Part shown: positions 1-7,065 of the stretch, one piece after another | Layout of the letters: every line of letters begins with the position of its first letter | Position numbering within the stretch: the first letter of the stretch is position 1 | NCBI GenBank assembly: GCA_023441625.1 | Contig: JAEZOA010000150.1 | Coordinates: 1 to 22,889 of the forward strand | DNA: 22,889 nt | From: Bacillota bacterium | GTDB lineage: Bacteria > Bacillota > Clostridia > Acetivibrionales > DSM-1351 | Reading direction: 5' to 3' | Position numbers and translations under genes: made by a program | The notes under the pieces: model-generated | What the model was told of the DNA's origin: nothing | The model's database searches: none | What the model saw: the letters and a program-made list of their open reading frames with translations, nothing else

Positions 1-121
1 TGCCTCCAGCTTCCTTCGGATTCCTCGTCGCCGAGGACACCCTTGCTATTGGCTAACGGTTGGCACTATCAACCCCCGTATCGGACTTTCACCGACGGGA
101 AAGCGCCCATGCTGGGCGCAC
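1..121 (-). mobile_element. Group II intron, 5' end (domain I), partial
   Basis: Read on the minus strand, the stretch starts GTGCGCCCAGCATGGGCGC, which fits the group II intron 5' consensus GUGYG followed by the first short hairpin (GCGCCC/GGGCGC). Further in it has GTGAAAGTCC and GAAGGAAGCTGGAGGCA, blocks I recognise from domain I of bacterial group II introns. GC content is much higher than in the flanking DNA, as expected of a structured ribozyme. The intron 5' boundary is at 121 and the rest (reverse transcriptase ORF, domains V and VI) would lie left of the window. It sits directly behind a terminator hairpin (123-154), the usual target of class C group II introns. Class and completeness cannot be judged from this fragment. 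Confidence 0.72.
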
Positions 122-122
122 A

Positions 123-154
123 TAAAAGTGGGCTGTTTTATTTAAAGCAGCCCA
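123..154 (-). terminator. Intrinsic terminator of the 181-747 gene
   Basis: Inverted repeat TGGGCTG (129-135) / CAGCCCA (148-154) with further A-T pairing inside, followed on the minus strand by CTTTTAT. It lies 27 bases past the stop codon of the upstream minus-strand gene. The group II intron begins immediately after the T-run. Confidence 0.75.
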
Positions 155-180
155 TTATTATTAGAAGTTTAAAATGTTTT

Positions 181-747
181 CTAGCGTCTATTATCAATAA
201 TATCTTTCGTATCAATACTTCCTTCAAGTACACCTTTATCATCATCATAAGTAAGGCATCTGTATGTAAATGTATATGCTACATTTTCGTCAATAATGAG
301 TTCATCATATATTTCTTTTGTGCATTCAATTTCAACTATATGGCTATCATCAGAACTCTTGATATAAAAATAGTTCGAGTCCTCTATTACCTGTTTATTA
401 GTTATATTAAAGAGTCCACTAGTACTGTAGCCCACATCAGAATAGGAAAAATACATAAATGAATGTATGCCTATAAATGCTATAAACACAATAACTAAAA
501 CTATCTTTTTGACTGCTGGTATAGAACTATCTGTTGAAAAATCACGGTTTAATTGGATAATAGTTAAAACTGCAGAAACGATAATTATTATCAGTCCCAC
601 AATCAAAACTATATTAAGAACATCAGAAACCACGTCATGACTATTCACCCATGCGTAACCACGTATAAACCATATAATCCAAAATAGAACCACTTCTAAA
701 ACAAATGCAGGTACACTTATTACTCTTAATTTCATCCAGATTTTCAT
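181..747 (-). CDS. Small membrane protein, three predicted TM segments, unknown function
   Basis: 188 aa that I do not assign to a family. Three hydrophobic segments can be seen: about residues 10-30, 42-65 and 80-103. They are followed by a hydrophilic C-terminal domain of about 85 residues rich in Asp, Glu, Ile and Tyr, with a strand-like pattern. Topology would put this domain on one side of the membrane, probably outside if the N-terminus is inside. The start is supported by AAAGGAAT eight bases upstream. A terminator hairpin follows the stop, then a group II intron. The gene stands apart from the lipoprotein gene upstream (144-bp gap), in which I see no clear promoter. The AT-rich base composition matches the neighbours. 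Confidence 0.7.
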   Translation of the reverse strand: MKIWMKLRVISVPAFVLEVVLFWIIWFIRGYAWVNSHDVVSDVLNIVLIVGLIIIIVSAVLTIIQLNRDFSTDSSIPAVKKIVLVIVFIAFIGIHSFMYFSYSDVGYSTSGLFNITNKQVIEDSNYFYIKSSDDSHIVEIECTKEIYDELIIDENVAYTFTYRCLTYDDDKGVLEGSIDTKDIIDNRR

Positions 748-891
748 TATATTCCTTTCTTTTGCTTAGCTATATGTAAATGATGCACACTAAATGTATT
801 CTCCTCCAATTAATATACTCTTCATACATGACATTATTATACTAAAGCGAGCCCATTAACATTCGTTCCTTGCATAGCTTTATTAGATTCA

Positions 892-1248
892 TTATTCAGC
901 ATGTTTAAAATCTTTATCTCTCTTGTCTTTTATAGGTGCTATACTACTTTGAGTAATCTCATTACGCTCTGAATTATAACTGTAATCATAAATAACATCT
1001 GGTTCATCATCAAATATTACCCTAATAGCGTATGGTCCTCCATAAGAATAATTTTTTCTATATGAAACATCCAATTGATACTCTTCTTCTTTATAACCCT
1101 TTTCCGTAAGATATGTGACTGCTTTTTGCTTAACAGAATCCACAGGTTCTAATTTACTCTCTTTTGAAGATCCGGCACAGGCAACTGCTAAAATACTAAT
1201 TGTAAAAATAATAACTGATAGTACTACTTTTTTCTTTAGGTTCTCCAT
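892..1248 (-). CDS. Small lipoprotein, possibly DUF3139-like
   Basis: 118 aa. A basic N-terminus (KKK) is followed by a hydrophobic segment (residues 8-22) and Ala-Val-Ala-Cys with Cys24 as the probable lipidated residue; Ala rather than Leu at -3 makes this a slightly weak lipobox. The mature part contains a YLTEKGY motif near residue 46 and a later FDDEPDVIYDYSY segment. This arrangement recalls the small secreted DUF3139 proteins of Gram-positives, but the match is from memory and uncertain. Ribosome site AAGGAG lies seven bases before ATG. It has its own likely promoter at 1378-1406 and a leader of about 120 nt. Function is unknown. Confidence 0.7.
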   Translation of the reverse strand: MENLKKKVVLSVIIFTISILAVACAGSSKESKLEPVDSVKQKAVTYLTEKGYKEEEYQLDVSYRKNYSYGGPYAIRVIFDDEPDVIYDYSYNSERNEITQSSIAPIKDKRDKDFKHAE

Positions 1249-1338
1249 AAAGCATCTCCTTAAGCAAACTATATATTTATGTTAATTTATCATTAACAAC
1301 TTTCATTCCACCAGTTGGCTTATTTCCAATAGCAACCA

Positions 1339-1361
1339 TAAAAATTAGTAACGCTACTAAT
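1339..1361 (-). terminator. Terminator-like hairpin at the 5' end of a transcript
   Basis: On the minus strand, ATTAGTA GCGT TACTAAT is followed by TTTTTAT. It has the form of an intrinsic terminator but lies about 10 nt after the start point predicted from the promoter at 1378-1406, with no gene between. It may be an attenuator or a 5'-protecting hairpin for the lipoprotein mRNA. Confidence 0.5.
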
Positions 1362-1377
1362 CTCTCTTTTAATAGAA

Positions 1378-1406
1378 ATAATACCAATATTTTTCCAAAT
1401 GGTCAA
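1378..1406 (-). promoter_or_regulatory. Sigma-A-type promoter for the lipoprotein gene
   Basis: On the minus strand: -35 TTGACC (1401-1406), 17-bp spacer, -10 TATTAT (1378-1383) with an upstream TGG giving an extended -10. The start point would fall near 1371. The first gene downstream is the lipoprotein at 1248. Confidence 0.65.
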
Positions 1407-1433
1407 TCTGCCTATTACAAATATCTATAATAA

Positions 1434-1478
1434 AAAAACAAGTATCATTACTGACCAACAGTAAAGATACTTGTTTTT
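1434..1478. terminator. Strong bidirectional terminator hairpin
   Basis: AACAAGTATC-A-TTACTG, loop ACCAA, CAGTAA-A-GATACTTGTT: a stem of about 16 pairs with a single A/A mismatch, flanked by A-runs on the left and T-runs on the right, so it can stop transcription in either direction. It probably ends the minus-strand transcript of the 1557-1850 gene. Confidence 0.8.
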
Positions 1479-1484
1479 TATTAG

Positions 1485-1540
1485 CTCAACCTTCCCAGTT
1501 GAAAATTTAGATGTTCATACTTTTCAATGGAAAGTTGAGT
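1485..1540. repeat. Long imperfect inverted repeat without a T-run
   Basis: The left arm starting CTCAACCTTCCC and the right arm ending GGAAAGTTGAG pair over 11 bp. An internal loop follows, then another 7 bp (TTGAAAA/TTTTCAA), closing a 15-nt loop. It lies between the stop codon of the 1557-1850 gene and the terminator at 1434-1478. No run of T follows, so it is not an ordinary terminator; it could be an RNA-stabilising hairpin or a short palindromic repeat element. Confidence 0.55.
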
Positions 1541-1556
1541 TATTAAGTATACACGT

Positions 1557-1850
1557 CTACAAACACACCTTTTGCTTAGTATCGCCCTCTATTTTTCCAA
1601 TGCCATAGCCATAACAGAAGGATTGATACATACTTGTTATAATCAGTGAGTGTAAACAATTCCGTTCCTCTTCATTGAGACCTATGTCCATGGTTCGCAT
1701 AAAGTTCTTGGTTTTATCCTTTGCAATAAGCTTTATTGCTTCTCTCGTCCCCACCAAATCCTTTTCTAGCTTTTCCTTACCCTGGTGAAGATATTCCTTT
1801 ATCATATTCTCAAACTTTTGTGATGGTGTAGTGTTTTTCAATTCTTCCAT
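1557..1850 (-). CDS. Unrecognised 97-aa protein
   Basis: 97 aa from the ATG at 1850. That start is chosen because GGGAGG lies seven bases upstream. The open frame continues upstream to 1949, but the longer version would overlap the DUF951 gene by 29 bp and has no comparable ribosome site. The sequence is mainly helical and charged in the first half (KFENMIKEYLHQGKEKLEKD). A C-terminal segment follows (CLHSLIITSMYQSFCYGYGIGKIEG) resembling a packed helix. No signal peptide or membrane segment is seen. I do not recognise the family. It probably belongs to the transcript that starts upstream with the MscS and DUF951 genes and ends at the hairpins at 1434-1540. Confidence 0.6.
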   Translation of the reverse strand: MEELKNTTPSQKFENMIKEYLHQGKEKLEKDLVGTREAIKLIAKDKTKNFMRTMDIGLNEEERNCLHSLIITSMYQSFCYGYGIGKIEGDTKQKVCL

Positions 1851-1920
1851 TTCAGCCTCCCAGTAATATCCTAATATATTACTAAGTGTTCCCAAAACAG
1901 TATTACCTATACACCAATAA

Positions 1921-2142
1921 TCAGTTTGTAGTTGAGCTTTCACTGGCATTTACCAAATTGGACTTGATAATCTTTTTTACACTCTTTTCAAACTTTGTTC
2001 TAGCAAGCATCACCTGATGTTCGCAGCCCAAACACTTTATTCTAAAATCTGCTCCTGTTCTAACTACCTCCCATTGCTTGCTCCCACAAGGATGCTGTTT
2101 CTTCATCTCAACTATATCTCCCAAAGCATATTTATCAGCCAT
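1921..2142 (-). CDS. DUF951 family protein
   Basis: 73 aa. The opening MADKYALGDIVEMKKQHPCG and the later CLGC pair are characteristic of the small DUF951 proteins of Firmicutes (YyzM type). The cysteines (C19, C37 and C40 by my count, with nearby His) look able to bind a metal; this is inference. Family members are often found beside mscS and ychF genes. Here the mscS-type gene ends 15 bp upstream, so the two are very probably co-transcribed. The ribosome site AAAGGGAGG precedes ATG by seven bases. The function of the family is unknown to me. The last 15 residues are Ser/Asn/Thr-rich and likely disordered. Confidence 0.85.
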   Translation of the reverse strand: MADKYALGDIVEMKKQHPCGSKQWEVVRTGADFRIKCLGCEHQVMLARTKFEKSVKKIIKSNLVNASESSTTN

Positions 2143-2157
2143 ACTATTTCCTCCCTT

Positions 2158-2994
2158 TCACTCAGGCTTGAACAGCGTTGTTCTGTCAAAAAACTCCAAA
2201 CCAGCTGCCTCAAAGCCCTCTTTTATCTTCATTCTAATTGACCGTTCTACTGCCCATTGTTCATTAGGAAAAGTCCTTGCTGTTATTTGAAGATTCATAT
2301 TGTCTTTCCCCAATTCAGTAATGCCTAAAACAGTTGGTTCTTCTGTAAAAACTGAAAATTCCTCTTTAACCTCTTGACAAACCTTATTTGCGATTTCATT
2401 AACCTTTGCTATATTACTTGAATAAGCCACCGGGATATTTACAATAACCATTTTGTTATCCCTTGTATGGTTTGTTACCATCTTTATCTCCCCATTAGGA
2501 ATAATATGCATATCTCCAGTATTATTTTTGAGTCTGGTGACCCTAAGCTCCATATTCTCGACTTTTCCAGTCATATTGTTAATGGTTACTAAATCGCCTA
2601 CAGCAAATTGGTCTTCAAGTAATATAAAAAAGCCTGACAGGGTGTCCTTTATAAGACTTTGTGCTCCAAAGCCTATTGCTATACCACCTACTCCTGCTGC
2701 TGCCAAAACCGATTGCAGATTAAGAATGTCTGACAAAATCATTAAAATAGCACCTATATATATAACATATTTAAAAACACTAGACAATAAAGTGGACATA
2801 GTATCTAGTCTTTTATCATCTATCTTAAATTTAAACTTTTTCTGCTTTTCAAAAAACTTTCTTATAAGCAGTCTTCCGATTTTGACAATAATAAATGCTA
2901 CAATCAATATTAAAATAATCTTTGATATTTTAGATACAGGCCCATAAAAACTGCCGAGAAATTCCTCAAAAAAAGTAATTATTTTATTTATCAT
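2158..2994 (-). CDS. MscS-family small-conductance mechanosensitive channel
   Basis: 278 aa. It forms a membrane channel that opens under hypo-osmotic stress to release solutes. TM1 lies at about residues 22-42, TM2 at 70-92 and the pore helix TM3 at about 95-125. TM3 carries the Gly/Ala-rich pattern GVGGIAIGFGAQSLIKD that typifies MscS. The cytoplasmic beta domain follows (FAVGDLVTI, then NGEI), and the C-terminal alpha/beta domain ends near GLEFFDRTTLF. I chose the ATG at 2994 because GGAGG lies eight bases before it. The frame stays open to another ATG at 3090, which would add 32 residues and overlap the upstream gene by 7 bp; its ribosome site is poor. It lies in an operon with the DUF951 gene downstream. 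Confidence 0.9.
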   Translation of the reverse strand: MINKIITFFEEFLGSFYGPVSKISKIILILIVAFIIVKIGRLLIRKFFEKQKKFKFKIDDKRLDTMSTLLSSVFKYVIYIGAILMILSDILNLQSVLAAAGVGGIAIGFGAQSLIKDTLSGFFILLEDQFAVGDLVTINNMTGKVENMELRVTRLKNNTGDMHIIPNGEIKMVTNHTRDNKMVIVNIPVAYSSNIAKVNEIANKVCQEVKEEFSVFTEEPTVLGITELGKDNMNLQITARTFPNEQWAVERSIRMKIKEGFEAAGLEFFDRTTLFKPE

Positions 2995-3083
2995 TAGCTT
3001 AACCTCCGGCTTTCCAATGTCCAAGCAAGTTATTTTATTGGCAATGAAAAGCATTAATATTACTATAATATTATAACTGTATT

Positions 3084-3800
3084 TTAGCATACTGAAACAA
3101 GCCTTTCAAATAGCTTCAGATGAGTGCTGTCTCTTCTCCACAAATTTTCCGGGTGCCACTGTACTCCCAAAACAAATTTCTTATTTTCATGACTTATTGC
3201 CTCAATTATCCCATCTTCTGCAATAGCATTTATTACGAATTCAGGTGCAACTTCACTAACTGCCTGATGATGAAAGGAATTAACTTTTAATGTACTACTT
3301 CCAAAAATATTATGCAAGCAGGTCTCACCTGTAATTGTAATATTATGTATCTCAAACCATCTAGGTGCCTGCTGACTATGCTTAATAAGCCGCGTTCCTG
3401 TTTTATTCTCTTCATAAATATCCTGAAAAATACTACCGCCTGCAGCGATATTAATTACTTGAATCCCTCTGCAAATACCTAAAATTGGCTTATCCACAGC
3501 TATTGCCTGCTGGGCTATAAATATCTCCATGCTATCTCGGAGGGGCGAAATTTCATTTGCATAGGGCATATTTAATTTCCCAAAATGTGCAGCATCAATA
3601 TCAGGACCACCAGAAAAAATAAAGCCATCACAAAGTCCTAGATACTCTACCCATGCACTTTTTGAATCTGTTACGGGAATCATTATTGGCACTGCTCCAC
3701 ACTTAATAACAGCATCATAATAATCCTCCTTTAGACAGCTGTTACCCTTCTCAAAATCATATGCACAAGTTATACCAATTATAGGCTTGCTTTTATTCAT
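3084..3800 (-). CDS. Gamma-glutamyl-GABA hydrolase family (peptidase C26) protein
   Basis: 238 aa, a class-I glutamine amidotransferase-fold hydrolase of the PuuD/C26 type, which cleaves gamma-glutamyl amide bonds. The nucleophile motif GICRGIQ gives Cys110; the His-Glu pair is in GVQWHPE (His216, Glu218). SGGPDI near residues 63-68 and the opening KPIIGITC are also typical. No signal peptide, so cytoplasmic. Start at 3800: GGAGG lies five bases before it, while the in-frame ATG at 3812 overlaps that ribosome site. Its substrate cannot be told from sequence; no putrescine-pathway genes are nearby. Only 36 bp separate it from the terminator hairpin behind the rubredoxin gene, so it may depend on read-through or a promoter overlapping that hairpin. 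Confidence 0.88.
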   Translation of the reverse strand: MNKSKPIIGITCAYDFEKGNSCLKEDYYDAVIKCGAVPIMIPVTDSKSAWVEYLGLCDGFIFSGGPDIDAAHFGKLNMPYANEISPLRDSMEIFIAQQAIAVDKPILGICRGIQVINIAAGGSIFQDIYEENKTGTRLIKHSQQAPRWFEIHNITITGETCLHNIFGSSTLKVNSFHHQAVSEVAPEFVINAIAEDGIIEAISHENKKFVLGVQWHPENLWRRDSTHLKLFERLVSVC

Positions 3801-3836
3801 AATAACCTCCACGCCAAATCATGACACAGTAAACTC

Positions 3837-3880
3837 AAAAACGGTTTTCCTATAAGAAAGCACTCAGGAAAACCGTTTTT
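3837..3880. terminator. Terminator behind the rubredoxin gene
   Basis: AAAACGGTTTTCCT and AGGAAAACCGTTTT form a perfect 14-bp stem around a 14-nt loop, with T5 after the stem in both directions. On the minus strand it follows the rubredoxin stop codon by about 23 bases. Confidence 0.8.
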
Positions 3881-3902
3881 CAGTAGTTTTAATTATTTTA
3901 TT

Positions 3903-4061
3903 TTACTCTTTTTCAAACATACTCTTATCAACCCCGCATAGTGGACATGTCCAATCATCTGGAATATCCTCAAAAGCTGTACCTGGTGCTATTCCACTAT
4001 CTGGATCTCCTTCTACAGGGTCATAAACATACCCACAAACACTGCAAACGTATTTATCCAT
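3903..4061 (-). CDS. Rubredoxin
   Basis: 52 aa, the usual rubredoxin length. It opens MDKYVCSVCGYVYDP and has the second cysteine pair in DDWTCPLCGVDK. Cys6, Cys9, Cys39 and Cys42 bind a single iron. It is a soluble one-electron carrier; in clostridia, rubredoxins commonly pass electrons to rubrerythrin, flavodiiron proteins or superoxide reductase for defence against oxygen. AGGAGAGG precedes the ATG. The strong hairpin at 3837-3880 ends the transcript on the minus strand. No partner oxidoreductase gene is adjacent, so its role here is inferred from the family only. Confidence 0.97.
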   Translation of the reverse strand: MDKYVCSVCGYVYDPVEGDPDSGIAPGTAFEDIPDDWTCPLCGVDKSMFEKE

Positions 4062-4142
4062 TTGTTATCCTCTCCTTGTTTCTAAGTAAGTTTTAAATAT
4101 ACTATTAAAATAATAGCATACTTTATTATATATTCCCACTTT

Positions 4143-4310
4143 TTATCTTATATAACGTCTTTTTTTAAAATTATTTACAGCCTTATAAGCCTTTCTATGC
4201 TTTGTAGGTTTATATTTTTGAAGTCTGCTCTCTAAATTATCCTTAATCAATTGTTGTGTGTTACCGTTAAGCTCCTCAAATTTAGCTCTTATATCCTCAT
4301 CATTATTCAT
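4143..4310 (-). CDS. Small basic protein, 55 aa, unknown
   Basis: An open frame from ATG at 4310 to TAA at 4143 gives 55 residues. The first 30 are acidic and helix-prone (MNNDEDIRAKFEELNGNTQQ). The last 20 are strongly basic, with KHRKAYKAVNN and the ending KKRRYIR. AGAGGGTG lies about eleven bases before ATG, a little far. Codon use is like that of the neighbours and there is no competing frame. The gene lies 81 bp upstream of the rubredoxin gene on the same strand. The basic tail suggests nucleic-acid binding, but that is a guess. I do not recognise it; it could be a non-coding stretch. Confidence 0.5.
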   Translation of the reverse strand: MNNDEDIRAKFEELNGNTQQLIKDNLESRLQKYKPTKHRKAYKAVNNFKKRRYIR

Positions 4311-4372
4311 CTATATGCACACCCTCTATCAGCAAATAATACAGTATATGCATATGATGAACAAACGGGAAC

Positions 4373-4888
4373 TTATCTCCTCCGATTTCTAGTTACTATC
4401 AGTATTCCACCGATAATAAGTATACCCGGGATAAGATATGCTCTTAGTATCCAAATTCTTCCCAATGACATTGTAAAGAATATCAGGGACAGTCCTCCTA
4501 AAATAAAAACTGGTATTAAAAGTCCCTTTTCTTTTGAGCCAAAAACATATAATTCGAATAATCCTACAGCTACTGCCAGGATAAAGCCAGGCCATAAATA
4601 ACCCCACAAATCAAATAACATGGATATCTGACAAGTTATACCTATAACTAAAAGTATTCCTCCTGGAACAAGTATACCTGCATCAGATGTCTTACCTTGA
4701 AAAAATGTATAGTGGAATATCAGTCCAACAATAATTATAAACAATGGCCAGAAATGTGAGAAGAGGAAACCGATATCAAAGATATCAAAGTAAATCTCAA
4801 AAATACCTAAAGTGTCTAATAAATAAACAATGCCTATTAAAATAAGAACAAACCCTACAATCATAGTTCCCTTACGATTATTACTCAT
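4373..4888 (-). CDS. LiaI/LiaF-like membrane protein
   Basis: 171 aa from ATG at 4888, which has AGGAGG at ideal spacing; the frame continues to 4936 but without such a site. The protein is almost wholly hydrophobic, with about six short membrane segments, including FVLILIGIVYLLDTLGIF near residues 13-30 and FWPLFIIIVGL near 46-56. The repeated pattern (Gly-rich hydrophobic pair, Trp-Pro, then another pair) is that of the LiaI-LiaF-like transmembrane region (DUF5668-like). In Firmicutes these accompany cell-envelope stress systems. Here it follows the anti-sigma gene of an ECF pair, which fits that role. The C-terminus ends RNRRR. Specific function unknown. Confidence 0.75.
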   Translation of the reverse strand: MSNNRKGTMIVGFVLILIGIVYLLDTLGIFEIYFDIFDIGFLFSHFWPLFIIIVGLIFHYTFFQGKTSDAGILVPGGILLVIGITCQISMLFDLWGYLWPGFILAVAVGLFELYVFGSKEKGLLIPVFILGGLSLIFFTMSLGRIWILRAYLIPGILIIGGILIVTRNRRR

Positions 4889-4967
4889 ACAAATCCTCCT
4901 AAAATATATACTTATATCACCTAAAGTATATCTCATTCAAACGCAACCGTTTTGATTCTTATATGAT

Positions 4968-4996
4968 ATTATAAGTTAAATATTTTAAAAAGTCTG
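4968..4996 (-). promoter_or_regulatory. Possible promoter for the LiaI/LiaF-like gene
   Basis: Perfect -10 TATAAT (4968-4973, minus strand) with a weak -35 CAGACT (4991-4996) at 17-bp spacing. Between it and the start codon lie a short AAACG/CGTTT hairpin (about 4939-4954) and an inverted repeat TATACTT/AAGTATA (about 4907-4930). Confidence 0.4.
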
Positions 4997-5014
4997 ATTA
5001 TATTATTTTGTTTC

Positions 5015-6409
5015 TTATTCAAGTGCTACAACATTTCCGTTAATACTAATTTCTTTAATATCCTCAAGCTTTATAGGTTCAGAAAACATATATTTCCCAG
5101 CAAATTTGCTAAAATCACTTGTACTATCACTACTTGTTTGTGTTGATTTTAAATTTAAAGTAACAACATCACCATTATTTGTCTCTACCGATAATTTGGC
5201 TTTTTGTAATACTTCATCATTAACACTAGTTTTATTTATGTCAGTGCCACTTTTTTTGAGTATACTTCCAGTTATCGTAACACCTATAGGAGAAACAAAA
5301 GCCTTGTTTATTTTAATTTCATCCAATTTTATATCACAGTCAACCTCTTTTTTTTCAACACCTTCTAGCTCAAAAGTAACCTGCCAATCTCCCTGCGTAT
5401 AATTCTTAAATGTAGGATATTCTACTTCCAGCTTGTATTTACTAAGGTCTGATTCCTTTATATCAAAGACGTATTCTTTATATTGGTTAGAATACCCTTC
5501 CTTACCAAAATTAATATCCTCGCTTGCTTCTATTTTGTTACCTGCATTATCAATTAACCTATAATTATAAATATTAAGCTCAGTACCACCATTCCTCTTA
5601 AGTTGGATACGAAGCCTGCCATCGATAACACCAATATTTGATATAAGCTCATAATCAATATCTGGCATAGCTATATTCTTCTCATCAGGTTTTAATACCT
5701 TAACAGTTCCATCCTTCTCTAGCTGCTTACATAAACTTAAGCTTCCACTGCCACCATAACCATACTTTGTATAATCATCCTTTAAGGTAAGCTGCATAGT
5801 TTTTGTAGCTGATGCGCCTATAATCTTTGATAAATCAATATCAGCCTCAACTATTTTATAATTTCTATCAGTGTAAAAAGACTTAAAACTAGCCGTTGCT
5901 TTTTTGCCCTCCAACTCTTCTCCACCTGATCCAGTTACTTTTAAAATTACAGTTTTTGTAGCTTTATCATATGATACGATTTCTGTTCCCATTGAACGTA
6001 ATAGCCTATCTCCTAGCTCAAAATGTTCTATACATAAACTATCATTAATTCTATCAGCCTTCATATCCTGTATTGATAGGTAAACAACAGTAGTATCCTC
6101 ATCATTCATAGATGCAATTACTTCCATTTTGATTCCATTATCTATTGAAGTAAGCTGTATTGGTCTAAGGAACTGTGCCACCTGTGGGCTGACTATTCCT
6201 AAAAGTTTATTAAAGCTTGGAATAGTTGTGGCCATAACAGTAGTCGATAACACTACACACAATACTGCAGCAGCTACTATCGCTATGGGTTTCTTAAATA
6301 TTTTTCTTGTTTTATAGGAATTACTTAAAACTTTGCTTTCAAAATCATCACTGATTTTAATATTTGAAAGCCTTGAATCAATGGCATCTTTAATTGTTTT
6401 ACTCATCAT
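5015..6409 (-). CDS. DUF4179-type transmembrane anti-sigma factor
   Basis: 464 aa. A cytoplasmic N-terminal part of about 40 residues, rich in Ser, Lys and Asp, would hold the sigma factor. A single TM segment follows (about residues 42-63, KPIAIVAAAVLCVVLSTTVM), then a region reading IPSFNKLLGIVSPQVAQFL that I recognise as DUF4179. The rest is a large extracytoplasmic beta-rich domain with many charged residues, ending in SINGNVVALE. DUF4179 proteins are regularly paired with ECF sigma factors. Its start (ATGATG) overlaps the end of the sigma gene by 11 bp, so translation is probably coupled. It should sense an envelope signal and release the sigma factor; the signal is unknown. Confidence 0.85.
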   Translation of the reverse strand: MMSKTIKDAIDSRLSNIKISDDFESKVLSNSYKTRKIFKKPIAIVAAAVLCVVLSTTVMATTIPSFNKLLGIVSPQVAQFLRPIQLTSIDNGIKMEVIASMNDEDTTVVYLSIQDMKADRINDSLCIEHFELGDRLLRSMGTEIVSYDKATKTVILKVTGSGGEELEGKKATASFKSFYTDRNYKIVEADIDLSKIIGASATKTMQLTLKDDYTKYGYGGSGSLSLCKQLEKDGTVKVLKPDEKNIAMPDIDYELISNIGVIDGRLRIQLKRNGGTELNIYNYRLIDNAGNKIEASEDINFGKEGYSNQYKEYVFDIKESDLSKYKLEVEYPTFKNYTQGDWQVTFELEGVEKKEVDCDIKLDEIKINKAFVSPIGVTITGSILKKSGTDINKTSVNDEVLQKAKLSVETNNGDVVTLNLKSTQTSSDSTSDFSKFAGKYMFSEPIKLEDIKEISINGNVVALE

Positions 6410-6917
6410 AATACCAACCTTTCAAATTTATTTTCAGTTTTTCTCTTGCCCTCTTTAGCCTGACGGATACAGTGTTTTCTGGTATACTCAACACTTCAGC
6501 AATTTCACTGATTTTCATATCCTGATAGTAGAACAGGAGCACCACTTCCTTATATTTGGGAGACAATTTCATAATTTCTACAAGAAGCACCTCATCTTGC
6601 ATCGTATTATCACCATTACTTGAGGGTATACTTTCCAAAACTGCTGTTTCATCAATACGCTTCCACCAGGAAGAACGCAAATAGTTTTTGCACACGTTTA
6701 TAGCTATTCTCATTATCCATGTTTTTTCTTCACTATTACCTTTAAACTTTGAGTAGCTCTTATGTACTTTAATAAAAGTGTCCTGAACAGCGTCTTCTGC
6801 CAGATGTGGGTCCTTTAGATATAGGAAGCATATCCTTAGCAGTGAGTCCCCATATTCTGCTACAAGAGATTTCATATCAGGAATAGGGTTTATATTTGGT
6901 ACCGTAATATAACTCAT
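6399..6917 (-). CDS. ECF (sigma-70 family) RNA polymerase sigma factor
   Basis: 172 aa, a normal ECF length. Region 2 spans about residues 16-85 (LLRICFLYLKDPHLAEDAVQ, with FKGNSEEKTWIMRIAINVCKN). Region 4 spans about 115-165, with the LSPKYKEVVLLFYYQDMKIS segment and the helix-turn-helix IAEVLSIPENTVSVRLKRAR. There is no region 3, as usual in this class. AGGAG lies eight bases before the ATG. The gene overlaps the anti-sigma gene downstream by 11 bp. A divergent lipoprotein gene starts 148 bp away. I could not find a convincing ECF-type AAC/CGTC promoter in that gap, so autoregulation is not shown. Confidence 0.93.
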   Translation of the reverse strand: MSYITVPNINPIPDMKSLVAEYGDSLLRICFLYLKDPHLAEDAVQDTFIKVHKSYSKFKGNSEEKTWIMRIAINVCKNYLRSSWWKRIDETAVLESIPSSNGDNTMQDEVLLVEIMKLSPKYKEVVLLFYYQDMKISEIAEVLSIPENTVSVRLKRAREKLKINLKGWYYDE

Positions 6918-7065
6918 TCATCAAACTCCTTTCAGCTATTAGACACATTAGAACTATAATTTCTTTCAAAATTTCAAAAATTTATTTTATATCTCAACAT
7001 GACAACTCGCTTTAATTAAATAAATGTAATATAATGAATTTATAGAATATTTTGGAGGTTTTTGT

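Noticed and set aside
43..462. Plus-strand open frame of 139 aa
   Set aside because: It runs antisense through the group II intron end, the terminator and the 181-747 gene; it lacks a ribosome site and reads as a shadow frame.
771..807. GGAGGAG on the minus strand followed by a GTG frame of six codons, as a leader peptide
   Set aside because: The frame is too short and the spacing (about 10 bases) too long for a firm call; no attenuator structure follows it.
1851..1949. Longer N-terminus for the 97-aa protein
   Set aside because: It would overlap the DUF951 gene and has no good ribosome site, whereas the ATG at 1850 has GGGAGG at proper spacing.
2995..3090. Longer N-terminus of the MscS protein with an extra hydrophobic segment
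   Set aside because: It would overlap the upstream gene and has a poor ribosome site; the ATG at 2994 has GGAGG. It remains possible but less likely.
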